Below are positions 15,801 through 25,260 of a stretch of DNA of 41,679 nucleotides, piece by piece. A program made the position numbers and the translations under genes. Origin of the DNA: JBEKYD01 sp049509915 (lineage in GTDB: Bacteria; Acidobacteriota; Terriglobia; Bryobacterales; Bryobacteraceae); assembly GCA_049509915.1 (NCBI GenBank), contig JBEKZL010000023.1, forward strand, positions 1 through 41,679, given 5' to 3'. Under the pieces are notes generated by a model. The model did not search any database, was not told the DNA's origin, and was given only the letters and a program-made list of their open reading frames with translations. Every line of letters starts with the position of its first letter. Position 1 is the first letter of the stretch.

Positions 15801-16679
15801 ATGACCTGCATCTATTGTGGTGCCCATAACATGGACGACAACCGGCGCTGTGAACGCTGCGGCCGTAAGCCCGGCGACACACTTTCCGGTCAGGCCTCGC
15901 AACTGCGGACCGAAGGAGCGCTGGCGGCGGTGGCCGCGCCCCAGGCGGTCGCCACCCAACCGGCCGAGCATCGCAACCTCTCCAGGGCCGTGCAGGGGCT
16001 GTTGTTTCCCAGGAGGCCCGATTCCAAGGTGATTCCTTTCGACTCCTATTTCGCCGCGGCCATGGGCAAGCCTGCCCGGCAGCCTCGCGCCAGCAGCAGC
16101 ACGCAGGAAGCCCCGCTTAAACCGGCGCGACCGCCAGCCCGCCGGGCCACGGAGAAGCAGGCATGGCTGAACCCGGAATGGGCACCCGCCAAAGAGCTGC
16201 CGCCGCGAACTTTGACCACAGCGGTGGAGGCCAAGATTTATTGTGACATGCCGGTCGCCGCAAGGGTACATCGCGCCGTGTCGGCCGCGCTCGATTGGAG
16301 CATGGTTCTGCTTGGCTACGCTTTACTGCTGACGGCTTATGGCCTGCTCGGCGGCGGGTTTCAGCTTAACCGCATGAACGCGACGGTGTTCGCCGGTATG
16401 CTGGGGGTGGTGGCGTTCACCTATGGCTTTCTGTTTGCCTTGGCCGGAAAGGAAACTCCCGGCATGAACTGGACCCACCTGCGCCTGACGACGTTTGAAG
16501 GTTTCCGCCCCAGCCTGCGGCAGCGGATCTATCGTTTCCTGGGCTCCTGCCTCAGCCTGTCGACGGTGTTTGGCATGGCATGGCCGTTGTGCGACGAAGA
16601 GAGCCTGAGCGTGCCCGATCACATCTCGCGCACCTTCCCCACGGCGGCCATAAACGCCGCCGTCTTCCGCCAGGGATAG
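15801..16679 (+). CDS. Zinc-ribbon and RDD-family membrane protein
   Basis: The N-terminus has a zinc ribbon, C3-x2-C6 and C17-x2-C20 (MTCIYCGAHN...RCERCGR). A long low-complexity Pro/Ala/Arg linker to about residue 150 leads to an RDD-type membrane part: ARVHRAVSAALDWSMVLLGYALL, a second hydrophobic pair, then ETPGMNWTHLRLTTFEG and LRQRIYRFLGSCLSLSTVFGMAWPL. RDD proteins are small membrane proteins, some of them transporters, mostly uncharacterised. It is divergent from lptD with about 60 bases between starts, so the two may share a regulatory region. The ribbon-linker-membrane layout suggests a cytosolic sensing or docking head; that is inference. Confidence 0.8.
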   Translation: MTCIYCGAHNMDDNRRCERCGRKPGDTLSGQASQLRTEGALAAVAAPQAVATQPAEHRNLSRAVQGLLFPRRPDSKVIPFDSYFAAAMGKPARQPRASSSTQEAPLKPARPPARRATEKQAWLNPEWAPAKELPPRTLTTAVEAKIYCDMPVAARVHRAVSAALDWSMVLLGYALLLTAYGLLGGGFQLNRMNATVFAGMLGVVAFTYGFLFALAGKETPGMNWTHLRLTTFEGFRPSLRQRIYRFLGSCLSLSTVFGMAWPLCDEESLSVPDHISRTFPTAAINAAVFRQG

Positions 16680-16707
16680 CCGCCCCGGCGAAGCCCCGCG
16701 GCGCTGC

Positions 16708-18831
16708 TTATCGCACGTCTTCCGGATGTAGATTTTCAGCGAAGAAATCGTCTACTCTCCGCCAGGCGTCGCGCAGCACGTGCGCCCGCGTGAAGTAATG
16801 AAATTCGCCAGGGTAAACCATGAAGGTGACCAGGTCTCCCTTGCCCAGCTTCAACACCTGGTCGATCAGCCGCACGGATTCCAGGTACGGCACGTTCACG
16901 TCGGCCGTGCCGTGCAGTACCAGCAGCGGGTGTGCCAACCGGTCGATATGCGAAATGGGCGAAGCGTTCGCATACACTTGCGGGTTCTGTTCCGGAGTGC
17001 CGATGCGGCTTGCCGTCCACGCCCCATGATACGGGTCGCTGTAGTACATTGCGTAGTCCACCACTCCGGCCACATCCACCCCGGCTCGAAACAGGTTCGG
17101 TTGGTCGGTCATCGCGATCAACGTGAAAAAGCCGCCGTAACTCAGCCCCCACACGCCGATCCGCTCGGGGTCCACATAGGGAAGAGTCTTCAGATAGTTG
17201 GCGCCCATCCAGGCATCCTTGGCGTCCTTGCCGCCGACGTCCATGTAAACCCCGTTTCGCCAGGCGCGGCCGTAGCCGATGCTGCCGCGATAATCCGGCG
17301 CGAACACCACATACCCCTTCTGCAGCAAATACTGGTGAAAGCTGTAGTACACGGCGTAGTTCCGTTGCACGTGCCAGCCGTCGTAGTTCTGGTTGATGCC
17401 GTCGCCGTGGAACCAGGCAATGGCGGCGTGCTTCCTGGTTCGATCCAGGCCCCTGGGGACGAACAGCCATCCGGGCACGGGCTGGCCGTCCGGTCCCGGG
17501 AAGTGAACATATTCCGGCTCGACCAGAGCCGCGCGGTGGATGCCGGCGGGCATGGAATCGGACAGCCGCACCGGCGTAGCTGCCGGGCTGGCGCCGATAG
17601 CGAACAGGTCGGCTGAGTTTTGCCAGTCGGTATGCTGGTATGCCAACCGGCTATCGTCGGGCGACCACACTGGCGCCGTGTCGGTGCCGCGGCCGGCGGT
17701 AAGGTAAGTGACTGCGGCGTGCGCCGGTCCATCGCTGAGATCGGCCACGCCCAGGCGGCGGTCGCCGGGCTTGTCCGGCACGTTGGCGTCGAACGCGATT
17801 TTCCTGCTGTCGTGCGACCATGCCGGCCGCCAGGCTTCGAACCGGCCCTTGGTAATCTGAATCGCCTCGCCGCCCGCGGTGGCCACCACGTACAGATGAT
17901 CCCAGCCGTCGCGATCGCTGAGAAACGCCACCCACTTGCCATCGGGCGACGGTTGTCCGGCCGATCCGGCGTTGCCCGGAATGCTCCAGAATTGTGCTTC
18001 GACGTCCTCGTGGATAGGGCGTGAGGCGCCGCTCGCGATGTCCGCCAGCAGGATCGTACGCCTCTTGAAATCGTCCGATTCCCGCTCGAAAACCAGATGA
18101 GAATTGCCGGCCCAGCGCGCCCCTCCGAAGCCGGCCCGGACGTGAAGCGGCACCGCCTTCCCTCCGCCCGATGGAACCACCCACAATTCGCCGGGCGTGC
18201 GCTCGGTAATCGTATAGACGATCTTCGCTCCGGAATACTCCGGCGCCTCGTCGCGGCGAATCGTGCGCGACCCGGCGGAGTAAGACAGGTGCGCTCCGTC
18301 GGGAGACCAGGCAAGCCCGCCAATGCCGGATGCGTCGTGGACGAGGTGGGTTTCCGCGCCGCCGGCGAGCAAGCGTACATACAGATCGTGGCCCGCCCCG
18401 CTCGAGCGAACGAACGCCACGCGGGCACCGTCGGGAGAAATCGACATGTCACTCTCCCGTTCCGATGTGGTCCACACCGGATGGGCCTGCCCGCCAGCAG
18501 CGGACACCTCCCAAAGATCGCCATTGCGCGGAAAGCAGAGAGACTTGCCATCGTGGCCCCAAAATGCACCGGCGATCTGCCCTTCCGAAAACGCCGTTAC
18601 CGCTGCCGGTTTTTCTTCCTGCCGGTCCGCGTCGGCGACATACAAGTTGCTCACTCCGGCTAAATCCCAGGTAAATGCGATGTGATGCCCATCCGGCGAC
18701 CAGATCGGATCGGAAGGATGTTTAATCTCGATCAGCTTTTCGATTGTCAGCCCGGCTGTCTCCAGGGTCGCCGGAGGGATCGCCCAAGCGGCGATTGCCA
18801 CGGTCGCACAGAGAAGGATTCGGCGATTCAT
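16708..18831 (-). CDS. S9-family prolyl oligopeptidase-type peptidase, exported
   Basis: Serine peptidase with an N-terminal beta-propeller (WSPDG repeats at several points) that screens short peptides, and a C-terminal alpha/beta hydrolase. The nucleophile is in GLSYGGFF, the acid in LHGTADVNVP and the His in GEFHYF, so the triad is complete. A signal peptide (MNRRILLCATVAIAAWA) points to the periplasm. The ATG at 18831 has AGAGG six bases before it; the ATG at 18837 lies inside that site. It starts 13 bases after the TonB receptor's stop, so the two form an operon: the receptor may import peptides or other polymers that this enzyme cleaves. Confidence 0.92.
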   Translation of the reverse strand: MNRRILLCATVAIAAWAIPPATLETAGLTIEKLIEIKHPSDPIWSPDGHHIAFTWDLAGVSNLYVADADRQEEKPAAVTAFSEGQIAGAFWGHDGKSLCFPRNGDLWEVSAAGGQAHPVWTTSERESDMSISPDGARVAFVRSSGAGHDLYVRLLAGGAETHLVHDASGIGGLAWSPDGAHLSYSAGSRTIRRDEAPEYSGAKIVYTITERTPGELWVVPSGGGKAVPLHVRAGFGGARWAGNSHLVFERESDDFKRRTILLADIASGASRPIHEDVEAQFWSIPGNAGSAGQPSPDGKWVAFLSDRDGWDHLYVVATAGGEAIQITKGRFEAWRPAWSHDSRKIAFDANVPDKPGDRRLGVADLSDGPAHAAVTYLTAGRGTDTAPVWSPDDSRLAYQHTDWQNSADLFAIGASPAATPVRLSDSMPAGIHRAALVEPEYVHFPGPDGQPVPGWLFVPRGLDRTRKHAAIAWFHGDGINQNYDGWHVQRNYAVYYSFHQYLLQKGYVVFAPDYRGSIGYGRAWRNGVYMDVGGKDAKDAWMGANYLKTLPYVDPERIGVWGLSYGGFFTLIAMTDQPNLFRAGVDVAGVVDYAMYYSDPYHGAWTASRIGTPEQNPQVYANASPISHIDRLAHPLLVLHGTADVNVPYLESVRLIDQVLKLGKGDLVTFMVYPGEFHYFTRAHVLRDAWRRVDDFFAENLHPEDVR

Positions 18832-18844
18832 GAGCATCCTCTTG

Positions 18845-21679
18845 TCAAAAGCTGAATTTCATGCCAATCCTGGCCAGGAAGGGGTTGATCGTGCCGCTGG
18901 GGCGCAGATAGTTCGACCCGTAAGTGGTCACTTCCGAAACTACGGTCTGGCTGTTGGTGATGTTGAACAGGTCGAGCATGGGCTCCAAATGGTAGCGTTC
19001 CTTCCAGGTGAAGGTGCGCGCAATCCGCAGATCGAGCAAGTTCACGCCCGGCAGACGAATCATCCCGGCGGGCGCCAACGCCACCGTCTCCGTTGTCTGC
19101 GCCAGTTCGGGCCCCCGGAAGACTTCCGTGGGCCGGATGGGGTAGCCGGTCAAGTGCTGAAAGTTGACGCTGGCGCGAAAACCAAACGGCAGGTTGTACG
19201 TGCTGTCGGCCTTGAAAACGTACGTCGCATCCATATTCAAATAGTTGTTCTGCCGGTTGATGTTCAGGTTGGGGTCGTTGAAATCGTCGCTGAGGGCCTC
19301 GTCCGAGCTGCCCAATCCATAGGTTCCCTTCTCGCGCTGCGCCGTGAACCCGGCCAGCAACATCCAATGCTGCGACATCCGCTTGGTAGCGGTAAGCTCC
19401 AGCCCGTTATAAGCTTCCGTATCCAGAGCGGGAATGTTCGTTACTAAGTAATTCGTCTTTCCCACCAAGGAGGGCGACAAGCTATATAGCGTCATCGCCT
19501 GACCGGTAAGGGGATTCGTGATCGGTTGGCCGTTCAGGACCGTAATCGGCGTGTAATCGGAAGCCGTGTGATCCAGGTTCTCCCGACCAATCAAGTTGCT
19601 CTTGTGCCGATGGTAGTAAGATGCGCTCACGACCAGGTTCTGCCATATCAGCCTTTGAACACCCACGGTGGTTTCGGTGGAATAAGGCCGCTTCAGGTTC
19701 GGATCGAGATGCGTGACCACGCCGCCGCCCTGAGCGATCAGGTTGGAAGGGCTGAGAAACCCGGTGGGTATCCCATTGGCACCGATCGCTCCGTTCCAGG
19801 TGTAGGTCTGTGAGTCAAGTCCGTTCGGATTGACGGCTTCGACCAGTTGCGTTCCCTCCATCAGATAGAACCGGCTGTAGCCGAAGCGAAGCACCGTGTT
19901 CCCTTTGCCCGTGGGATCGTAAGCGGCGCCGAGCCGTGGAGAGAGATTGTTCCAATCGACCAGGTTGCCCGACGCCGGATAATTTGTCACCGGGTAGATC
20001 TGGGGCCATGTCGGATTCTGGCTGGTCGATTCCTGCGGATAATAGGAGGTGAACCGGTCGTAGCGTATGCCCAGATTGAGTGTCAACCGCCGTTTGATGG
20101 TCCAGGCATCCTGCAGGAAGATACTGGCGTCGTTGAAGTAAGTGTATTCGGAGAAGGGAGTGTTATATACCACCACGTCCAGCGGCACGCCGCTCGAGTA
20201 CTGTTCGTGGATGCCGCCGTTCATCGAGTAAATGTACGGGTTGCTGTTCTTGCCGATTTCGAAGCCGAACTTGATATCGTGGCTGCCTCCCATCCCGCCC
20301 TTGAACCACGAGAACGTGGGAGCGAACTTCCGCACCCAGGCCGGGTTCACGCGGTCGTAGGGGGCCGCGCCGGATTCGGTGGAAAGCGTTACGTCCTGCA
20401 CCGTAATCGCTCCCGCCGCGGTGGTAGGTTGATAAGCCAGCGGGAACACTTCCTTGTTGTAGCCGAAGCGGAAGTCCAGCAGCAGATTGTTGGTAATCTG
20501 GCTGGTCCACAGGCCCTGCAGAATATAAGCCGGCTCAATCTGCAGCCAGCTTGCGTTCTGGTTGACAAAGGCATAGGAAGTGTCGCGTCGAAAGAATCGG
20601 TTCTCTTCGTTGTAGAGCCACACGAAGCTGGCGCGGTTGCGGCTGTTGACTTGCCAGTCGCTGCGGGTGGAAGTATTGGTCTGGTGGTTGGCGTCCACCG
20701 TGGGCTGTCCGTCCTGTTGGCGCACCGAAAGCACGTCTTCGCGCAGATCGTAGCGCCGGTAAGATTGGAAAAGCCACCATCGGTTCTTGATTATGGCGCC
20801 GCCCACGTCGCCCGACACATCGCCATCGATCACGATCGGCGATCCGGGAGTGACCGGGTTGCCGTTGAACATCAGCGACTGTGACGCCGCCTGCATCCCG
20901 GCTGTCGCGTAGTATGCCGCCATCTGGCCGTGCAGTTCGTTCGATCCCGACTTAGTCACCATATTCATGTAGACTCCGCCGATTGGCACCGAAGCCGGAG
21001 CGTTGTCGGAAACCAGTTGGAATTCGTCGAATGAATCGTGATCGGTATAGAACTGCGTATATCCACCGTTGGAACCGGGCCAATTCAAGTCGAGGCCGTT
21101 GAAGCTGAAGGATTGCTCGCCCGGCGTGCTCCCGTGAACCTGCATGGTGGATTGCTGGTAGCTCTGGTTGCCGCCCACGTCGAATGTGCTGATAGCCGCG
21201 CCCGGCACCTGCGCCACGGTGGACCACGGATCCCGGCCGCTTGGTATATTCTGCAATAGGTTCTGGTCGAAGGTGGTCGAACCTTCCGTTCCCTTCACAT
21301 CCACCGCCGGCGCTTCCGATGTCACATTGACGACGTCGGTCGCGGCGCCAACTTCCAACTTCGCGTTGATAGTCGCCGTGAAGCCCGCGGTCAGCACGAC
21401 CCCGCCTTCGGAGAAAACCTTGAACCCGACCGCTTCCACCGTCACCTCGTAACTCCCCGGCGGCAGCAGGTCGAAAAGGTAGCTTCCATCGCTTTGCGAC
21501 AGCGTGCTTCGCGGGCTCATCAAGGCGCTTCCTTTGGCCGTCACCTTTGCGTTTGGAACGACCGCTCCGGACGCGTCCGTGACGGTGCCCGTAACTTTTC
21601 CCGTGATCGCGGCTTGCGCGAATGCGAACCGAGTCGCGCAGGTCAATAGCAGAATGGCAACTCCCAGGTGCTTGGGCAT
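18845..21679 (-). CDS. Oar-like TonB-dependent outer membrane receptor with carboxypeptidase-regulatory-like domain
   Basis: A 944-residue outer membrane protein. After a signal peptide (MPKHLGVAILLLTC...FAQA) comes a regulatory-like beta-sandwich (ITGKVTGTVTDASGAVVPNAKVTAKG...GSYLFDLLPPGSYEVTVEAVGFK), then a plug region and a 22-strand-type barrel ending in a terminal Phe (FLARIGMKFSF). No clear TonB box is seen. These receptors import polymers or peptides in acidobacteria and myxobacteria; the ligand is not readable. ATG 21679 is chosen because GGAGG lies just before it and the signal peptide starts there; the open frame to 21754 has no signal. Transcription likely starts at the strong promoter at 21803-21830, giving a leader of about 117 bases, and continues into the S9 peptidase. 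Confidence 0.92.
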   Translation of the reverse strand: MPKHLGVAILLLTCATRFAFAQAAITGKVTGTVTDASGAVVPNAKVTAKGSALMSPRSTLSQSDGSYLFDLLPPGSYEVTVEAVGFKVFSEGGVVLTAGFTATINAKLEVGAATDVVNVTSEAPAVDVKGTEGSTTFDQNLLQNIPSGRDPWSTVAQVPGAAISTFDVGGNQSYQQSTMQVHGSTPGEQSFSFNGLDLNWPGSNGGYTQFYTDHDSFDEFQLVSDNAPASVPIGGVYMNMVTKSGSNELHGQMAAYYATAGMQAASQSLMFNGNPVTPGSPIVIDGDVSGDVGGAIIKNRWWLFQSYRRYDLREDVLSVRQQDGQPTVDANHQTNTSTRSDWQVNSRNRASFVWLYNEENRFFRRDTSYAFVNQNASWLQIEPAYILQGLWTSQITNNLLLDFRFGYNKEVFPLAYQPTTAAGAITVQDVTLSTESGAAPYDRVNPAWVRKFAPTFSWFKGGMGGSHDIKFGFEIGKNSNPYIYSMNGGIHEQYSSGVPLDVVVYNTPFSEYTYFNDASIFLQDAWTIKRRLTLNLGIRYDRFTSYYPQESTSQNPTWPQIYPVTNYPASGNLVDWNNLSPRLGAAYDPTGKGNTVLRFGYSRFYLMEGTQLVEAVNPNGLDSQTYTWNGAIGANGIPTGFLSPSNLIAQGGGVVTHLDPNLKRPYSTETTVGVQRLIWQNLVVSASYYHRHKSNLIGRENLDHTASDYTPITVLNGQPITNPLTGQAMTLYSLSPSLVGKTNYLVTNIPALDTEAYNGLELTATKRMSQHWMLLAGFTAQREKGTYGLGSSDEALSDDFNDPNLNINRQNNYLNMDATYVFKADSTYNLPFGFRASVNFQHLTGYPIRPTEVFRGPELAQTTETVALAPAGMIRLPGVNLLDLRIARTFTWKERYHLEPMLDLFNITNSQTVVSEVTTYGSNYLRPSGTINPFLARIGMKFSF

Positions 21680-21802
21680 ACTCCTCCTTGGAAATTCGGA
21701 TGGAAGCAGGTTGCTACTGCGCGCGTACTTAGGCGCCCATACGCCGAAAGACAAACAAAGTCCGGGCTTTAGTCGGAAGCTTTAACGAGATCTTTGAAGT
21801 GA

Positions 21803-21830
21803 ATTATAAATTGGCCCTGTAAGAAGTCAA
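21803..21830 (-). promoter_or_regulatory. Sigma70-type promoter for the TonB receptor-S9 peptidase operon
   Basis: On the minus strand TTGACT (21825-21830) and a perfect TATAAT (21803-21808) are 16 bases apart. Transcription would begin near 21796, about 117 bases before the receptor ATG. This is the best consensus promoter in the window. Confidence 0.7.
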
Positions 21831-21931
21831 GCAAAAAACGGATAATCGGAGCGGCATACGGTGAGTAACCGTACGCTTGAGTGAAAACCCGCGGCCCAGC
21901 CGCTTTTGCACCGAGCGTTCGATAGGGCTGC

Positions 21932-21972
21932 GGCAACCGCTCCCTCACGATCGCGGCTCGGACTCGCACGCC
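21932..21972. repeat. Single arm of the LPYGRG repeat family
   Basis: GGCAACCGCTCCCTCACGAT followed by CGCGGCTCGGACTCG matches the left arm of the element at 32551 with one or two changes. No inverted partner is present; the sequence runs to within a few bases of the stop of the second TonB receptor. Confidence 0.7.
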
Positions 21973-21978
21973 CCGCCT

Positions 21979-24231
21979 CTAGCGCTCGAACACCAATCCC
22001 GCCGAGGGAAGAATCGGAAACATCTTGTCCACAGTCACGTTGGCCTGGCCGGTCTTGGTGTTGAAGCTGTTCAGGCTTACGAACAGGTAATTAGCGCGGT
22101 CGGTCAGGTTGAGAAGTTCTCCATACAGTGTCAGCTTCCACTTATCGTGCGTCCAGGCTTTGTTCACGCGGAAGTCCGTGCGGTTGTAAGTACCCAGCCG
22201 CTGGCTGTTACGCACATCGGTCAGGTAATAGGAGCCGTCAACCGTGTGCAGAAAACCGGGAATCGGAAAACCGCTGCCCCAGCTCGACCGGGCGCTCAGG
22301 CTGACGCTGGGACGTAGCCGGTAACCCGCATACAGGTTGATGGTGTGGCGCTGGTCCCAATCCGAGGCGAAGCTCGCTCCCGAAATGCCGTCCCGATCTT
22401 CGGTCCGCCCAAAGGCGTACGACACCCAGCCGGTGAAGCGGTTGGCGCTGGTGCGCTGCAGAAAAATCTCCGCGCCGCGGGCGTAGCCGCGAAGAGAATT
22501 GGCGTAGAGCGGGTCGAGCGGCGGGCTGAAGACCTTGCCGTTCAGAATCCGCGGATCGTAATTAGGCTGGTAGATCAAATCGCGATCGGCGCGGTTGTAA
22601 GTTTCCAGACGCAGCCGCGTGCGGTGGCCGAACCGCTGCTCGAGTGCGGCGATGGCCTGGTTCGATCGCATGGGCAGCAGATGGCGGCTGCCGTCCGTCG
22701 AGGCCAATACCGACAGCTCGGGAAACTGCGCATACTGGCCGAATCCAAGCTGCAAATGCATTGAACCGGTGAGCTTGACGGTAGCCGACGCGGCTGGCGT
22801 TGTAGCCGTCACGCCATCCACCGAGTTCCGGTCCCAGCGCACGCCGCCGGCCAGCCGCAGCCAACCGTCCAGCGCCGCATAGGATTGCTGCACGTACCCT
22901 CCGTCGATCCCGGCTGTACCGTCCCATCTCTGTTCGACGCTCAGCACGTTGGCGTTGAACAACTGCTCGTAGCCTCCGTCGCGGACGCGGCGCACGCTCA
23001 AGCCCGCATCGAGCGCTCCCGCCGGGCTCCACATCCAGGTGGCCTTGGTATTCCATACCCACTCGCCGTAATACTCCTCGCCCAGCGGCGTGTTGTTGGG
23101 ATTGGTATCGCCGGACTTCTCGCGCATCCAGGCCGCGTGTGTGGCTACTATCAGCTTATCGGTGGGTGTATAGCGCCAACCCAGATTCGCCAGCGTGTAG
23201 TGGTAGCCCGCCTCCATGGGCGAATTGTCTCCCAGGGTGTTCTTCGAGGCCGACCGGTCCAAGCCGGTGTAGCTTTCCAAAACGTAAAACGTCACGCGGT
23301 TCTTGGAATTGATGTCGTAGGCAAGGCGTCCCTGAACGTCTTCCAGCCCGAAGGCCAGGGTGGTGTTGGGAGCGGTGCGCTCCAACAAATACTGCAGATA
23401 GCTTTTCCGCACGGCCACCAGCCAGGATCCGCGTTTCCTCTTTCCCAAAGGCCCTTCCGCCATCGCGCCGGCGTTCGACGCACTGGCGCTCGCCCGCACC
23501 AGGGTGCCTGTGCGGCTGCCGTCGCGCAGGTCCACGTCCAGCACGGCGGCGGAGCGGTCGCCGTAGCGCACCGGGTAGGCGCCTTCGTAGAGCTCCATCT
23601 CTTCCACCATGTCGGCGTTGAAAGCGGTTCCCGACGCGTTCAGATTCTGCCCCTCCAGGGTGTGAAACGGCTCGTGCAGCAGCACGCCGTCAACGAACAG
23701 GCCGATGCGGCTGAAATCCGCGCCGCGCACCGAGAAGCGCGCGTCGAAATCGTTGTTGGAGCTGACGCCCGGCAGGTTCTGAACCGCGCGCAGCGGATCG
23801 TCGGCCAGCACGCTGCCCAGATTCTTGGCGTCGTTGCCCGCGAGCGTCAGCGTGGAGGGGCCGTCCTCGTGCACCGAATCGAACGGTCCGGCCTTTACGT
23901 CCACCGTGTCCGTCTGGCGAAGGGTGTCGGAAGTGAGGATGACTTCGAACTCTTTCACTTCTCCGGCATCCAAATGGAACGGCCGCGTCAGCAGGTGGTA
24001 TCCCACGGTGGAAACGTGAAGCACGTAGTCGCCCTGTGTCACCGCCGCGATGCGGAAGTTGCCGCGGGAATCGGTGGTGGCGCGAAACGGACCGCCGATC
24101 AGCAACACCTGAACGGTGCCGAGAGACTCACCGCCGCTCGCATCCACTACCGACCCGCGAACTTCGCCGCCCTGCGGCCAGGCCGGCGTTGCCGCCATGG
24201 CGAGAAAGGCGAACCAATATCCCGGCCTCAC
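21979..24231 (-). CDS. TonB-dependent outer membrane receptor with carboxypeptidase-regulatory-like domain
   Basis: A 750-residue receptor. Signal peptide to about 20 (MRPGYWFAFLAMAATPAWPQ), regulatory-like sandwich (EVRGSVVDASGGESLGTVQVLL...GDYVLHVSTVGYHLL), plug domain with LADDPLRAVQNLPGVSSNNDFDARFSVRGADFSRIGLFVDGVLL, then a barrel ending SAGLVFER. The plug resembles siderophore- and carbohydrate-type receptors more than the neighbouring Oar-like protein, so it is not a simple duplicate. The GTG at 24231 begins the signal peptide. It is transcribed divergently from the PpiC-type gene and is separated from the first receptor by 224 bases that hold that operon's promoter and a repeat arm. 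Ligand unknown. Confidence 0.9.
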   Translation of the reverse strand: MRPGYWFAFLAMAATPAWPQGGEVRGSVVDASGGESLGTVQVLLIGGPFRATTDSRGNFRIAAVTQGDYVLHVSTVGYHLLTRPFHLDAGEVKEFEVILTSDTLRQTDTVDVKAGPFDSVHEDGPSTLTLAGNDAKNLGSVLADDPLRAVQNLPGVSSNNDFDARFSVRGADFSRIGLFVDGVLLHEPFHTLEGQNLNASGTAFNADMVEEMELYEGAYPVRYGDRSAAVLDVDLRDGSRTGTLVRASASASNAGAMAEGPLGKRKRGSWLVAVRKSYLQYLLERTAPNTTLAFGLEDVQGRLAYDINSKNRVTFYVLESYTGLDRSASKNTLGDNSPMEAGYHYTLANLGWRYTPTDKLIVATHAAWMREKSGDTNPNNTPLGEEYYGEWVWNTKATWMWSPAGALDAGLSVRRVRDGGYEQLFNANVLSVEQRWDGTAGIDGGYVQQSYAALDGWLRLAGGVRWDRNSVDGVTATTPAASATVKLTGSMHLQLGFGQYAQFPELSVLASTDGSRHLLPMRSNQAIAALEQRFGHRTRLRLETYNRADRDLIYQPNYDPRILNGKVFSPPLDPLYANSLRGYARGAEIFLQRTSANRFTGWVSYAFGRTEDRDGISGASFASDWDQRHTINLYAGYRLRPSVSLSARSSWGSGFPIPGFLHTVDGSYYLTDVRNSQRLGTYNRTDFRVNKAWTHDKWKLTLYGELLNLTDRANYLFVSLNSFNTKTGQANVTVDKMFPILPSAGLVFER

Positions 24232-24327
24232 GATGCCACAATGATAGCGGATCCCCCGGTCGGACCGAACCCAGCCGGGCCCGGCGGGAGTGACATGTTA
24301 CACTGTAAAAAGTCGCAGAATCTCGTC

Positions 24328-25206
24328 ATGAAATCATTGGTGTTTCTTGTTCTACTGGCCGGAGGCGTGGTGTGGGCCCAGACCGCGCCACCCGCCACGC
24401 AGCCGCTCGTGCTGCCTGCCAACGTGCCCGATACCGCGGTCATCGCCGTGTTTTCCGACGACGATGTGCAGTTTACGGCGGGAGACCTGCGCAAACTGTA
24501 TCCCGTGCTGCCGCCGCCGTTGCAACAAGCGGTCAATAAGGACACCAAGGAGTTCTTTCACGAATGGGCCATGGTTCGCCACATGGCCAAGCTGGCGGAA
24601 AAACAGGGGTTGGACAAACAGGAGCCTTACGCCGCCGCGATCGAATCCGCCCGCCTGCTGACACTGTTTCAGGCCGAGCTCGATGGTGCCTACCGGAATG
24701 CCGAGGTGCAGCCGGCGGACATCGTGAATTACTATGGCGCTCACAAGGCCGACTATCAACAGATCAAGGTGCACGCCATCTATCTTCCGTTTGCCGACGC
24801 CAAGGAAGAAGAAGTCAAGGCGAAAGCTTACCGCGTGGCCACCGAGATCCGCGGCGGCGCCGATTTCGCAAAGATGGTCCAGCAATATTCCGAAGACGAG
24901 ACATCCAAAGCCAAGGGCGGAGAGTTCGCCACCCTTCGGGCGAACGATCGCCAATCGCTGCCCGAGGTGGTTCAGAAGGCTGTGTTCGCCCTCAAGCAGG
25001 GAGAAATCAGCGACCCGGTGCGCCAGGCCCATGGCTATTATATTTTCAAGGCGGAGGAAGTCGGTTTTCGGCCGCTGTCGGAGGTGCGCGACGAAATCTT
25101 CAGCGCGCTGAAGCAGAGCGAGGGCCGGGACTGGTACAACCGCGTCAGTGAAGAGACCAAGGTAGAGTTCCCGAACCCGGCCTATCCCGGGACCGGCAGT
25201 AAATAG
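24328..25206 (+). CDS. Periplasmic PpiC-type peptidyl-prolyl isomerase (SurA/PrsA-like)
   Basis: Parvulin-family foldase for exported proteins. Signal peptide MKSLVFLVLLAGGVVWAQ; a helical N-terminal chaperone-like part (DLRKLYPVLPPPLQQAVNKDTKEFFHEWAMVRHM); then a rotamase domain (about 145-240) with HAIYLPFADA, GADFAKMVQQYSEDETSKAKGGEFATL and GEISDPVRQAHGYYIFKAEE, the usual parvulin pattern. A second in-frame ATG at 24295 has GGGAG before it and would add 11 residues; 24328 gives the cleaner signal peptide. The frame is open as far as 22885, but that part is the complement of the TonB receptor. With LptD and two receptors nearby, a role in outer-membrane protein folding is plausible. Confidence 0.85.
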   Translation: MKSLVFLVLLAGGVVWAQTAPPATQPLVLPANVPDTAVIAVFSDDDVQFTAGDLRKLYPVLPPPLQQAVNKDTKEFFHEWAMVRHMAKLAEKQGLDKQEPYAAAIESARLLTLFQAELDGAYRNAEVQPADIVNYYGAHKADYQQIKVHAIYLPFADAKEEEVKAKAYRVATEIRGGADFAKMVQQYSEDETSKAKGGEFATLRANDRQSLPEVVQKAVFALKQGEISDPVRQAHGYYIFKAEEVGFRPLSEVRDEIFSALKQSEGRDWYNRVSEETKVEFPNPAYPGTGSK

Positions 25207-25260
25207 TCACCGGGGCGCAACCGTATTACACCGTCGTATTGTGCCAACCAGAGAAACCGC

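Noticed and set aside
22885..24327. Long plus-strand open frame continuous with the PpiC-type gene
   Set aside because: It is the complement of the second TonB receptor; the composition is repetitive and the signal peptide begins at 24328.
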